Counted from the stretch's first letter, positions 33,667-46,039 are shown. The stretch: 64,000 nt of DNA from Lepraria neglecta (GCA_033220425.1 CM065646.1:5525501-5589500); one strand, 5' to 3'. The notes: generated by a model not told the origin, from the sequence alone. Translations and numbers: made by a program.

Positions 33667-35668
33667 GATTGTCGGTGGCCTTGAAGCGATCTGCTGGTGA
33701 GGATTGGCAGCGGAGCTTGCCGTGAATGAGCGTTAGGGGCCAGCAGCAAGAACCGAGTGTTTGCCGGTCGTTGGGTTTCTCCTAGCGCCCGTTGGATATC
33801 AACCCCAGCCCTAAGGATCGAATCCTTTCAATGCCGATTCTGTGATACAGTCCTCATTCATCTTAATAGAAACATGGGCCAGGCACTCGGTTTTTGCTTT
33901 GTTCAACTACAAGTCCATTGCTAAGTCGTGCAATGTGACTATTCTATCTATTTAAAGAAATTGCACGGATAAATTAAACGTCAGCCTCATGCGGCTGAGG
34001 GATCATGAGATGAATGGATGCAATTTTAAGGCTGAAAGCAGAGGATATGGTTACCACATCGACAAGTCATCGGCACCTCCGATGAAAAGGATTGGTCTTG
34101 CCAAATCCACTTCGATAGACCAGTATCACCCAACGGTCAACGGTTTTCCCTAACACATTTGTGACAAGACGACATCAAAGGAGCCCCTTTCCAGTTCCAG
34201 ACCGAGTTCATCCTGGATGTAACATTACGTGAATCGAGTAACGGGCGACGGAAGTTCCCAAGAATGATTGCCTGATAATGATAACTGCATATCCAATCTA
34301 TCCAAGCTACCAATGAATCATAGCACTGATCCGTGTATCGGGGGGTTTTCAAAGCAGTGTAGGAGCATCAGGCTCGCTATTCGATTAGCTTAGGAAGCTG
34401 GAACACTCCACAATACGCAAGAGTAACAGCAATTTGCCTTCGCTCACGAATTGAATCTCAGCCTTTGTCCTAGCCATTTACCTAGGATACTAGAAATTTT
34501 GCGAGCTATGCGAGCCAATACATGCACAATCTTTGCTTCCACTTTTCCTTGTCATTTCTTGAGACATGCAGCGTCACCTCCCATGCTCGACATACTTGCA
34601 TAGCGTCATCACGATGCAGCTCTAAGATTTCCGCGTCGCCTGAGGATTCAATGCAGCCATGGCCGTGTGAAATGGTGGATGAAACGTGGAAGGGGTGAGA
34701 GCTGAAAATAGAAAGGAAGCTTAGAGGAAATAGCGGCCTTTCATTCGCCCATGGGCCGCAGCTGCCCCTCCATCTTGTGCCAAGACCCCAGCTCCCCGCT
34801 AACAAGCTCGGTTTCAACGTCCATGGAAAGCGTCCGGCGTTGGTCTGTGCATTCCCATCTCATCTCGTGGAAATTGTTCTAAAGTTTCTAGAAGGCCACA
34901 ATCTCTTCGCCTGCATTGTCACATCATCACATCGCCCTCCAATACCCACACTATTCCCTTCCAAGTCCAAGAATTCCATTCGCTAGGCTGAAGAGCGCCC
35001 GTTGACCGCTGCAAGTCGATACGTTATCTAATCGAAAGCCGTCGCATATTTTGCAACCTGATACACTCCGAGACACTATATACTCTCTCTCAGAACGGCT
35101 TTCGCAGGTCCTCGCGGCGGCTCTGCACGTGCACCATTCAGTTCTATATTCATTGGCTTTGGCTGGACCGGCACGAGACCGTTACATACACCCATCTTCT
35201 GAGCCGTGCGCTTGCCCTTCGATCCGCTCCCCACTAGAAACCAACGTCTCGAGACGCCAAACAAATCAACGAGCGGACATTTTGAGCCAGTCAGACTGCG
35301 ATATATACGTGCATACAGGGCTCGTGGTCGGGTGTTACCTGGTGCAAAGAGGATCATTGCAGGTAGCCTCAAACGGTAGACTACCCGCTAAAACACACCC
35401 ATGCTCCGGTTGGACTTGGATACTAACTTTGGCACAGTGATCGTATCATATGTGTCAAGAGATTAGATACTACAACGTGGGAAATGGTTTAACGGGCTTG
35501 CTTCCTGTGATATATCGTCATAAACCTCGCACGCGAGACAAAAGTTTGCTCGAGAAACCCTGAATGCACACAACTTATGAGATGCTGCCGAATCATCGGT
35601 GCTCTTCTCTCCGTTCGGGAGCGAAAAGGACCTTCAAACCCACGTAATTGCAATACTACATCTTAAAA
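33667..35668. other. Intergenic, shared promoter region of two divergent genes
   Basis: About 2 kb separates the divergently read Zn2Cys6 gene and the cNMP/F-box gene. Frames of up to 130 codons exist (35051-35440) but have no motif and low-quality composition. Long leaders are common for fungal regulatory genes. No repeat of the window families is present. Confidence 0.45.
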
Positions 35669-38559
35669 ATGCGGCGGCATAGGCCTGGCACCCCGACCTT
35701 CGCCAAATCGAACGCAGCTCCTGTCCCAGATGCCTTGTCATTGATCCGAAGCTTCAATTCTGAGACGAACCCAGCAAGACCCGTTCGGCCGTCTCCTCTC
35801 ACGGCATCCACCATTCATGGCATACCGCTGGATACCTATGACCGCATACGAGCCTTCCCGTTGTTCGCGTCTGCTCCCGACGCGTTCCTCGCAGCTATTG
35901 GAAAGCACCTACGGCCTCAATCGAATGCACCGCATGACACCATATTGACTGAGGGGGACGATGCCAAGGCCATGTACTGGCTGGTGCGTGGGGCAGTGGC
36001 GGTCACATCAAGAGACGGGGAAAGTACATACGCAGAACTAAAACCCGGGGCCTTCTTTGGCGAGATCGGAATTTTAATGTCTATACCTCGAACCGCTACA
36101 ATTGTCGCGCGTACCAAATGTCTACTTGTTGTCCTAAAGAAAGAAGATCTCAGCAAAGAGCTTCCTAATTTTCCAGAGGTCGAGCGAGCCATTAGAGATG
36201 AGGCCTCCGAAAGACTGTCTATTTTGAAACGAAAAAAGCAGGAAAAGCAGGCTTCTAGCCAATTAGATCCGATCACATCGGGACGAGGAGAAAAAAGGGC
36301 AAGGGACGGAGAAGATGGCGATATAATCATGTCCGATGCCGAGGATCGGCGTCAGAACGGTGTACAGAGAAACAAGAAGCGAAAATCACCATCTCCAAGC
36401 CTCATTGAAGCAGCAGGATCTAGCGCGCTTGGCGATGGTCTTGTGAATGTAAGACAGCTTCTCAAGGAGCTTCCATTGTTCTCCGGTTTGCCACCTGACC
36501 TGCTTCATTTCCTTGGCTTGAACGCCCAGCCGTGTACCTATCCACCCTTCACAGACATCATACAGCAAGACTCACAAGGCCGGGAAGTCTTTTTCATTGT
36601 TCGAGGAGAGGTGGAGGTCATTGATGAGAAGTCAAGTGGGCAAAATTCACGAACGTTGGCCAATGGGACTGGCCGCAATATCAAGCGGGCCTCACAAGTG
36701 AAGGCTCGTCTGAAGCAGGGCCAATATTTTGGAGAAGTTGTCAGTCTCTCACTTGCGCCTCGACGAACAGCTACTGTTCGCTCTGTGTCCTCGGTTGAGT
36801 GTCTGATGATCAGTGGTGACGTTTTGTCAAACTTTTGGTTGAAATGCCCTCCAGATGTGAGACAACAGGTTGAGAAGACTGCGAAGCAACGGTTGATGTC
36901 AGGATCGGACTGGGACGTTATCATGACAGACGCTGCAGACTCGACGCCACCCATCGCACAACTTGCTATTGCGGAGCGCAGCAAGCCTAAAGGAAGAAAG
37001 AAATCGGTCCCAAAGGTGACCTTCTCGCACCCGCCAACGCCCACCAAACCCGACACCCCTCACAAACCCAGCCGAATAGAAGACCGGCCCGTTATCGAAC
37101 CTGCGGATCCTGACCCATTTATGAACGTTGATTTTGACAAACCTTTCAACAGGTCACGGCGCAGCTCACTGGCTCCGCCACTACCGGAAAGCGAGGAAGT
37201 TCAAAGCGCGGAACAAAACGCCCAGCGATCGTCTCCACCTTCGAGAGCAGCAACGCCTACCAAAAAGAACAAATTCGCTGATGCGCCGCTAGACATACGG
37301 CAGAAGCTTAAAAGACCCAACAACTTACAGCGCAGACCTAGCGAGTTTAGTCAAGGTCTGCTTCCAGACAACGTCCTTCTCTCTATATTCAAGCACATGG
37401 AATTACACAATCTCATGCGCCTTCGTTTGGTCTCACTGCACTGGTCAAAGCTGCTGAAAGAGGCCCCAGAGCTTGTACGAGAGCTTGATCTCACACCGTA
37501 TAATCGTCTCGTCACGGACGAAATTCTTGTTAATCGTATCTGTCCATTTGTTGGGACGCGAGCTCGAGTCATTGACATCAGCAATTGCTTCCATATCAGT
37601 GACGAAGGCTTTTCAGCTCTCTCAAATACTTGTGGCGTGAACGTGACGACGTGGAAGATGAAGAGTGTATGGGACATCACAGCTCAGGCAGTTCTAGAGA
37701 TGGCAAATAAGGCGAAGCATCTCGAGGAAGTTGACCTGAGCAACTGTCGAAAAGTCAGCGACAACCTGCTTCAACGCGTGGTTGGCTGGGTTGTTCAAGG
37801 CTCGCCACAGAACCACTCTCATGGGCGCCACGCTGCTGCGAGATCCGTCGGTGCACCCATACCCAATCAACCTCCACCAGGCACTGTTTTTGGCTGTCCG
37901 AAGCTAAGGATTCTAACCCTGTCATATTGCAAACATGTCACAGATCGTTCGATGGCACACATGGCTTATCATGCGGCTTCCCGACTTGAGCAAATCGACT
38001 TGACTCGATGTACGACAATCACAGATCAAGGCTTTCAGCATTGGGGTCAGTTCCAATTTTCACGATTAACGAAGCTATGTTTGGCTGATTGTACATATCT
38101 AACGGATAACGCTATTGTGTATCTAACAAATGCAGCAAAGGGACTACGAGATCTTGACTTGGTAAGAATTCTTAAGCATTAGTCCCGTTTACATGCTGAC
38201 TTTGATTGAAGTCTTTTTGCTGCGCTCTCTCAGATACCGCTACCGAAGTTCTTGCACTCGGATGCCAGCAACTGCGAAAGCTGAACCTGTCCTTCTGCGG
38301 AAGTGCAGTATCCGACTCCTCACTTCGAAGCATCGGTCTCCATTTACTCGAGCTTCGCAGTCTTTCCGTGCGAGGCTGTGTTCGAGTCACAGGTGTCGGT
38401 GTCGAAGCTATCGTCGACGGCTGTCACAGACTCGAGTATTTCGATGTCAGCCAGTGCAAGAACCTACACAAATGGCTTGAGAGCGGAGGGATGCAAAGGT
38501 TCACGGATAGAGTCAAATTCGAAACTGTGGCGAAGGGAAGGGCGAAAGTGATTCGATGA
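35669..38559 (+). CDS. Protein with two cyclic-nucleotide-binding domains, F-box and leucine-rich repeats
   Basis: Exons are 35669-38161 and 38212-38559. The 50-bp intron runs from GTAAGA to TTGAAG, and the product is 946 residues. The start MRRHRPGTPTFAKSN is the first ATG of the frame. cNMP domain 1 (residues about 60-170) has the phosphate-binding cassette FFGEIGILMSIPRTATI. Domain 2 (about 262-395) has YFGEVVSLSLAPRRTATV. An F-box (LLPDNVLLSIFKHMELHNL) lies near 564, followed by AMN1-like leucine-rich repeats (LEEVDLSNCRKVSD, LEQIDLTRCTTITD, LRKLNLSFCGS) to the C-terminus. The architecture suggests an SCF ubiquitin-ligase adaptor whose activity could respond to cAMP or cGMP. Both cassettes keep the core Glu and Arg. 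Intact. Confidence 0.93.
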
Positions 38560-38914
38560 CATTAATATGGAGTCCCACGGCTTTGCATAATCTGGGGGTG
38601 TATATCCGCATTTACAGCTTGGGAAACTCATTCTGATCTCTAGGAGCGTTTGGCGATGTCGCATGATTTCTTGGATGTTTTTGTCAGCTTGATACCATAC
38701 TCTATAGACTTTTTCAAATCTCGTGTGACCATAGACTTTGATGTTCCTTGGTGTACCAATATTTGCCACATGAATTACGCTATTCCCGATTCGCTACCTT
38801 AGTCTTGGCATCGACCCTCGCATCGACTTTAACAATTCCATCTCCTTCCACCTCAACTTATATTCCATCATCACCGCACCACCTCTTCGAAGCTTACCAA
38901 ACACATCAACAACC

Positions 38915-39995
38915 ATGGCGTTCGTCCTCAGAAGGCCGTTCGCCATCTCCACCTGCCTCAAGCAGCTCCCCAAAGCCGCAGCACCCATAACTCGCACATT
39001 CCACAGCTCCCCCAAACCCCTCAACTTCCACTCCAAAGCCACCCCATCAGTAACCACCCTCACTAAATCCAGAAATGCCTTCCAACAGTCCTTTCGACGC
39101 TCCTACCAATCCCCAGCCCAAGCCCCCTCACCATCCGGCACATTCGCCCAACGCCTCCTCTACGGCGCCGCCATCGTTGGCGGGACAGTCGTCGCCACAA
39201 ACCTCATCTTCAATCGCGAGACGAGGGAGGATGGAGGCATGCCGCCATTCGAGCGGCAGTTTCTAAATGAGACGTTCCTTCATACGGGACTGGGTGTTGG
39301 GATTATTGGAGTGGCGGCTCAGGCGCTGCATAGGAGTGGCTGGAGCTATAGGCTTATGACTATGAATCCGTGGGTGGTGATGGGTGTTGGGTTGGCTGCG
39401 AGTATTGGGACTATGTACGGGACTTTTGCTACGGATCCTGAGAAGTAAGTCATTTCCATCCTCCCCTCCTCACCCACAAGTCTTCAAAGAAGACAGATGC
39501 TGACGAGAGGATAGCTTCATGCAAAAATATGCCCTCTGGGGTGGCTTTAACCTTGCCCAGGCTGCGATTTTATCGCCCCTCATGTTCATGCAGCCCGCCC
39601 TTCTCGCCCGTGCAGGCCTCTACACCGTCGCCATGATGGGATCCATCGCCTTCGTCGGTGCGACTGCCAAGCAGGAAAAATACCTCTACCTCGGCGGCCC
39701 GCTACTCGCCGGTGTTGCTATCGTCGCTGTCTCTGGTTTCGCTCCCCTGGTGCTCCCAGTAACCGCCGCTCGAACGCTCATGTGGAGTGAGCGCATCTGG
39801 TTGTATGGGGGTCTAGCAGTCTTTGGAGGATTTACCCTTTATGATACGCAGAAGATTCTGCAGCATGCGCGGATGAGTGAGAGAGGGTTGGTGAAGAGGG
39901 ATGTTGTTAATGAGTCAATAAGTTTGGAGTTGGACTTTTTGAATATTTTTATTCGGATGGTGCAGATTTTGGGGATGAGGAATCAGCGGAAGTGA
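38915..39995 (+). CDS. Mitochondrial Bax-inhibitor-1 family protein (GHITM/MICS1/TMBIM5-like)
   Basis: Exons are 38915-39444 and 39515-39995. The 70-bp intron has GTAAGT and GATAG ends, and the product is 336 residues. The N-terminal 90 residues are Arg/Ser/Pro-rich without acids (ITRTFHSSPKPLNF), a mitochondrial presequence. The membrane core has seven to eight helices, with the family's QKYALWGGFNLAQA, LYDTQKIL and SISLELDFLNIFIRMVQIL signatures. Homologues sit in the inner mitochondrial membrane, keep cristae in shape and are linked to calcium/proton exchange. The conserved Asp of the last helix region (LELDFLN) is present. The gene is intact and typical in length. Confidence 0.93.
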
Positions 39996-40156
39996 TAGCT
40001 GGTGAAATCGGGAGGAATGAGAAGAAGAGAGAAATTGATCTTGCATTGCTGGGGAGTCTATATATGCGGGGGATGGACCTTTTTTGTGAGATAAGTAGGG
40101 TGTGAATGAATGGTAGTTTGTTTCCTCTCATTTTGTGCATACTGGCTTCGCTTGAC

Positions 40157-40400
40157 TCAACGAGAACTGAATCTATGGAGGGATACCACCCTCGCGGGTG
40201 TCAAAATTATTCGGATATCTCCCAGTTTCGAGGCCACAAATATTACGCAAGAAGCACTGAATGGTTGGTTCTTTAGGCTATTACCCTGAGAAATGGCCCA
40301 AATGGAACTCAGTGGCCTATGCGTCGTGTAATCAACACCACTAGCTAGAGCTTCCAAAGGGAACTTCAGGGGTCGCTCGTCGGGATTCTTTTGACACCTG
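40157..40400 (-). repeat. Dispersed approx. 200-bp repeat family, copy 2 (inverted)
   Basis: The reverse complement lines up with 20841-21060 and 51615-51840. Shared blocks include GACGAGCG, GAAGTTCCCTTTGG, CAGTGCTTCTTGCGTAAT and ATCCGAATAATTTTGACACC. It is the only copy in reverse orientation. It lies between the GHITM gene and the methyltransferase pseudogene. Confidence 0.65.
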
Positions 40401-40748
40401 CGAGCCACCTAAGCTTCGATCTCTATCAAGCTCCAAAATCTGTAGACACCAATGGCTCTAATGCGAGCGGTAAGACTGGCAAGATCTGCCAAAGAGGGGG
40501 AAAGATCTTCGATACAATGTGTTCATCGCATGCTCTCCGCTGGTCGTGCATGTCGGTAGGGTTCCTTAGTGTAGGATTCCATTCCTTCATATGCATCTAT
40601 TTGTAAGTGGAGTTGATGGACGTTCCTGGATTCAAAAATCCCAACGCAATACAAAGTGCCCAGGGTCAAGGATTCTGCCCATTTCTATTTAGCAGCGTCG
40701 AGGAAGAACATTTTCGACGAGCCGATAATTGATTTTCTATTGACCGCG

Positions 40749-42180
40749 ATGGCCACTAGCAAGATACTAGAGCTGGCATCCATAATCAGCAAATCAACAA
40801 CCGCCATCAGAGACGCGCTTGGAAAAGGGAATCTTCCCTCCCCATCTTTCGATCCGCGCACGCCAGCATATCTACCCCCAGACCTGGACTCGGCACGAAA
40901 CGCTGTCCTAGACGCAACATCCGAACTCCACGACCTCCTACTCGCGCCCCAAGACCTCCTCCGCACATACGGAAGCACTTGGTCTCCCCCTTCCCAACAG
41001 AGGGGACTTACCTAAAACTAACACTCTCCCTACCCACCAGCACGCCAACCTAGTCTCCCTACATTTCATCCAGCGTTTCCGCATCGCCGCTCTCGTTCCA
41101 ATCGACTCTGAAGACTCCTTCACGGATATATCAGCCTCATGCAACCCAAATGAAGCAGATATTCGCCGCTTACTGCGGCATGCGATGACTTTTCGTGTCT
41201 TTACTGAGCGGAGGAAGGGGTTCGTGAAGTATACGAAGGCGAGTATGGTGCTGAAAGAGGAGAGGATCCACGATTGGCTCGGTTATTGGTGTAAGGAGAC
41301 ATGGCCTGCTGCTTTGAGGGTGAGTTTGCTTGTACTGAGTTGATGCTCGTGGGTTGATTAGCTGACGAAGGTAAAGACTGTGGATGCGATGACGAAGTGG
41401 CCGAGGAGTTAGGAGCTGAATCAGACGGTAGGGTTTGCTTTATACCTCTGTCAGTAGTTCATCAATATAGTTGGACTGAAGACTTCTAAACACGCAGGGC
41501 TTTCAGCTTGCGAATCACATGGAAGTCGCTTTTCCGGCGCCATGTCCGCCTGTACAGCCGGCGCTGGCTACTCATCCCACCACCTTCTCGACAACTACGA
41601 TTTCGCCTCCTTGGGAAACGGTCTCGTAGTAGACGTTGGAGGCGCAGGCGGGCACAATAGCTTCGCCATCGCCCAACAGTATCCTAAACTCAACTTCGTA
41701 GTACAAGACCTTGAGGCCGCATTCGGAGAAGCAGGAGTCAAGGTACCCACGGAGTTGGAGGGTAGAGTGGAGTTCATGGCTCATGATTTCTTTACCCCTC
41801 AGCCTGCGAAAGCTGACTTGTATTACTTCCGCTTCATCTTCCATAATTGGTCGGATAAGTATGGCGTCAAGATCATGAGGGCTTTGTTGCCAGCGCTGGA
41901 ACCTGGGGCGAGGATTCTGGTGTATGATAATTGTTTGCCGGAGGTGGGGACTGTGCCGGGATGGAGGGAGAAGTTGCTGAAGTCCGTTTGTATATATTGA
42001 ATTGCGGTCACGGAGTCGGAATTTGCTGACTTGCTAGTTAGGACGATGGATATTTATATGTTGAAGATCTTGAATGCGAGGGAGTCATTTTGGCTGGCTG
42101 ATAGTAGGTTCAAGTTTCTGGGTGTCACGAGGCCGGAGGGATCGAATTTGGCGTTGATCGAGGCGCGTTGGGAAGGGTGA
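40749..42180 (+). pseudogene. Decayed fungal O-methyltransferase
   Basis: Family text appears in order: MATSKILELASIISK, LLLAPQDLLRTYGS, LVSLHFIQRFRIAALVPID, DIRRLLRHAMTFRVF, IHDWLGYWCKETWPAAL, then the SAM-binding core LLDNYDFASLGNGLVV and DVGGAGGHNSFAIAQQYP near 41590-41690, YYFRFIFHNWSD and LRTMDIYMLKILNARES. These are hallmarks of class I plant/fungal-type O-methyltransferases that modify secondary metabolites. A TAG interrupts the KWPRS-ELNQT region, where related proteins have Gln. About 20 residues are missing before the SAM core, and frames change near the end. It lies tail-to-tail with another decayed methyltransferase. Confidence 0.8.
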
Positions 42181-42290
42181 GATGGAGTGAAACTTCTCTA
42201 ACTGGAGAGCCTGCTCCCACGCTCCATACGTTCTTCCGTCTTTAACGTCATCCAAGAGATGACACTCAACGGAACAGCACAAAGATTTGA

Positions 42291-43194
42291 TCATTCCCTA
42301 AACACACTAAACGCAATCATCCTCATACTCGGCTCCGACCACACGTTCCCCTTACAATTAGCCAAGAAATCCGCATCGTCCGACTCAGTTTTCACCCTCC
42401 ACTTGCATCCGACTTCGTCACCAATCTGTCTCCAAAGCTTCTCAAAGGGCTTGATGTTGTGTCTAAAAGACGCTCCTTCCCCAATTAATGGAAATTCTCC
42501 AGCCTCAAGACTACCCAGCTGCCTCCCCACAATCACCGCACCCTTCAGCAGCCGCGCCAATTGCTTCCCTGATCTAACCTGCCCTTCCCAATCAAATAAG
42601 TGGAGGAAAGAGTTTATATGAATGACATCCATTTGGCCCTCAGGACCCTCCAATTCCGCTGCTGTGTCAAGTATATCTTTCACGATAAACTTCGATGCTA
42701 GGGTCTCGCGATCACGGAATAAATCGTACCCGAGATCGATAAATTTGGGTTCCACATCTATGCCGTAGATGTTCTCCGCTGGCACTCCATCAACGACGAG
42801 TTGGCGTATGTCTTGGCCGAAACAGCAACCGATGTCTAGGATTTTTGCATTGCTGGTTTGGAGGCGGGTGAGGAGGTGGGGTAGAGGGGGTGGGAGCGGA
42901 CGTTTCGGGATAGGAAGCGGAGTTGGCCGATGCAGGGGTAGGGAAATATCTTGAAGGCTTTGTCTCTCTGTATAAGGGTTGTTAACTGATGTGATGTAGT
43001 TTGGTTTTGGATGGGGGCCTGGAACTTGCTTGTTCTAGTACATGGGGGAGGACTTCATCGGAGGGAATTTTGCTGTAGACTTCGAGGAGTTCACGGGCGT
43101 CTGATGGGATTTCTTGGACGTTGGGGGTGAACCATGCTTCTTTTGGGTTGTTGTCTGTAGGCTTTTGTGGGGTGTTGTCCATTTTGGTACTCAT
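42291..43194 (-). pseudogene. SAM-dependent methyltransferase of biosynthetic-cluster type, frame broken
   Basis: Exon 1 (43194-43030) encodes MSTKMDNTPQKPTDNNP and EIPSDARELLEVYSKIP. A 62-bp intron with a GC donor (GCAAGT) and ACAG acceptor leads to RDKAFKIFPYPCIGQLRFL. The SAM motif ILDIGCCFGQDIRQLV follows, then ENIYGIDVEPKFIDLGYDLF and FDWEGQV. This matches methyltransferases found in meroterpenoid and polyketide clusters. One single-base frame change lies between the PYPCIGQ segment and the SAM motif, and no intron explains it. The other parts look well preserved, so the loss seems recent, or the break may be a sequencing error. Convergent to the O-methyltransferase remnant. Confidence 0.75.
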
Positions 43195-44157
43195 AGCTGC
43201 TTTGTGGGGGTGTGAGATTGGGTATGGGGCGAGTTGGCTCGGGGCAGTCCCCTTTCGTAAGTAAGCCACCAAACAACTTGGTCGGTTTTTGGAAGATCGA
43301 GTTGATAATATACGCTTTGAATGGTATTAGGCCAGGTTTCTGTTCAGTTCTCGCTCCCCAAGAGTCTAAAATATACGGTCTCTAGCTTCAGTTGCAGCTT
43401 GAACGGTATTGATGCAGGAATCTTTAAGTGGGGAAATCTGGAAGGAAATACATCCAGGAGCTCATAATAGCAACTTCTAGTCCGTAAGTAATTGTTGAAA
43501 CACCGCAAAATTTCAGCAGGGCGGGTTACAAAGGGGGACTGGTAGGGGTATAGGGAAATGGAATGCAGAAAAAGTTCGGCTCACTTATATCACAGTGAGT
43601 TAAAATAAGGCCTCTAATATATGGATTGGTACGGAGATAGGTGTCTTCAGCATTAGTCTGTTGTATCTCGGCCATAACGTTGTTTTCATAGCTGCGAAGG
43701 AGGATGCATGCACGTCAATTCCACTGCGTCATGAATCCTGAAGGAACGAAAGATGACGTGTTCTGTTACATTTTTGCAGAAGTATGAACGATGAGATGAA
43801 AAAGGAGCGAATAGAAATGGGTTTTAGCTAGGAAAGAGTGTCCCGCTTGCCAGCAAGGCGATAAGAGGAGGATCAAACCTCCTAGCTCAATTTAAACGCG
43901 TAAAATATTGATTGCCATGCAAGCTGTGAAGGAGGAGTGATTGGAAGTGCAAGCTAGAGTCCTTCGTATCATGCATCAGGCGTCCTACAGCATCTTAGCT
44001 GGCACGTCTTACCCGCCTCATCGTGCCTTGATCATTTTACCAATCGCTAAATCTGTCCAGTTCCGCACCCAATACCGTGCAAGAGGCTTCCTAAGTCTCC
44101 GCGACTCTTCGACTCTTCGACTCCGCCTTCGCTAGACCCACATATACCACGAATTCC
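43195..44157. other. Intergenic, nothing seen
   Basis: Nearly 1 kb upstream of the broken methyltransferase. Only short frames, no repeat match in the window. Confidence 0.4.
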
Positions 44158-44790
44158 TCAAGCAGGCGAACTCAAGACCCCTCGATCAACCTGAACCCGC
44201 TCGCCCCTAGAACTAGCTCTAAAAACAAACTCCGCAAACTCAAAAGTATTAACAAAGACACTCAAACCCGTGATAGCAAATCCCCACGTATCCCACGTCA
44301 TCGATCTGCCTGGGTAAAATAAAAGCCTTGCTCCGTTGGAATCGTAATGCAGCTCAGTTCGTCCGATGATTTGGTTCCCATGATGCCGTAGCACGTCGTC
44401 ATTGGTGGCTAGGAGACAGAGGAGCACGTCTTCGATTGGTAGTAACTAGCCGTAGTGGGAGAATTGGACGGTCGTGGTCGTTCTTGGGACGGGGTAGACC
44501 CAGGGATCCATTGGCAAGGCGCTGTGTAGGGAGGGTTGGCTCGGTTGCGGCGTTTATAGGGATTGGGGAAGGCCGATACTTACTTTGAGGATGAAGGGGG
44601 TTGTTGCGTTGATGATTGTCGATGCGATTTGAAGTCCGGTGGAGGTTCCTAGACTTGGATATAGCATAATTAGCGATGGGACGACTGCTGAGAGCACAGA
44701 GGTACATAAGCGGAGCAGGACTGCGAATCGTAGGGCTTTCAGTAGGATCATGTTGAACTTAGAACTAACCTTCCGGGTGAATGCATACAT
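44158..44790 (-). pseudogene. Decayed small fungal membrane protein
   Basis: On the minus strand the first exon encodes a hydrophobic protein start (MILLKALRFAVLLRLC, IMLYPSLGTSTGLQIAS), ending at a GTAAGT donor near 44584. After a CACAG acceptor the text MDPWVYPVPRTTTTVQF continues to IEDVLLCLLATNDDVL, LLFYPGRSMTWDTWGFAI and FVNTFEFAEFVFRASS before the stop at 44158. That would be a three- to four-helix protein of about 180 residues. One in-frame TAG lies after TVQFSHYG, so the copy appears inactive. The family is unknown to me, and the second half reads as a clear helix-loop-helix membrane pattern. Confidence 0.55.
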
Positions 44791-45497
44791 AGACTAGCCT
44801 ACAAAACTTCAACTTTTCAACGAGACCTGGATCAAAAAAGAGGAGCAAGATGTTCTGAATCCATCAAGGTAGGTGCTTGGTCCTTTGTAGATCTGCCGGT
44901 AAGCTGCAGGATGCACGTCACGCTCGTTGACCCACGCCATGCCGCTGATTAGGTATTGAAACACCGGCGACACATGATTAATTGTCTACCTCACTCACCC
45001 TGGAATACATTCTTGCTAGAAATGTGGAAGTTGAATCTTCATTGTAAACGTAGACGTCCTTATCAGTCGCCTTTTCAAAGATCCATTGAGAGCCTGCTCG
45101 GTACCCTGTTATTGCCCCCTTCTTGTCCGTCTTCCTACTCATGGTGCCCCTCCGCGCTGACCTGTGACATCCTTCCCATCACCTGTCTTCTTTGCGGCCG
45201 GATTCTGCGGAAAGTATTGTTTTGCCCCTTGACCATTGTTATATTTAGGCTTTGAAAACCAGACGTATCGTCCGCCGAGCGGGTTTGCGTAAGAATGAGC
45301 CGAAGTAATCCGTTGGGTATTTGCGTAGGTAATTTGGAAATTGGCGTGGAGGGGGTCAATCCTACCGTCTGCTTTGGCGGTAGGATGAGGTTTTGATCTA
45401 TCTACATTGTCCAGCGATGAACAAAGTTTGGGAGGGAGGCATGCACAGTTCGTACCTCACAATCGCCTTCTTCGCACCGGCAAGCTCCGGATATGAG
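44791..45497. other. Intergenic, no gene supported
   Basis: The frames here are below 100 codons and lack motifs. A 74-codon minus-strand frame (45135-45359) reads with plausible composition but has no partner exons. Confidence 0.35.
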
Positions 45498-45882
45498 CTC
45501 GCTACAGTGGGACTGTGGGTTAGTGTGTCTCATGATCAGATGCGGTTTCAGCCATGCGCCATGACCATGGGCCATAGCGAGAGATCCGTGCTTCCTGAGA
45601 GTACTATTTGTATGAGCATCCCACCAGCAGTTGGCTCTTCAGTCGAGTTCATCTCTTTCAGAGCCATAGCAGTTCTTTCCCGCCCACCCGCACCTTATAT
45701 ATAGCCTATATATAGCCTATCTACACTCCAGGTCTATGCCGCCTAGGCATGGGAGTTTTCTAGCGCTGGGGCACCTGTTGTGGCCTTTCTAGGCTTGCTA
45801 GCCCTGGCGTTGGACCGCCCAATCATCTATTTACATATCCACTTGTGCCGGTGTGTATAGCTTCAGGAGTGAGAACACTAAC
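45498..45882 (+). repeat. 385-bp dispersed repeat, copy B
   Basis: Near-identical partner of 5503-5887 in opposite orientation and of exactly the same length. The flanks (CCGGATATGAG on the left, CTTGAGACTG on the right) differ completely from those of copy A, which fixes the element ends. It lies about 155 bp upstream of the SRPK-like kinase start. Confidence 0.85.
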
Positions 45883-46039
45883 CTTGAGACTGTCAACTGC
45901 GCTTTCCACTGCACTCTGCGCAGTGTTTTCGTCCAGGCCCTGGACCCCTGTCGTTCCAAACTTCCACGCTACTACCCGCGGATCCTGCCACCTGCCAGAA
46001 TGAATTCAGTTTCTTTGATTCCATATTGAACCTTTCTTC

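Noticed and set aside
35051-35440. 129-codon frame upstream of the cNMP/F-box gene as a gene or upstream ORF
   Set aside because: No motif and no splice path into the downstream gene. Probably leader or intergenic sequence.
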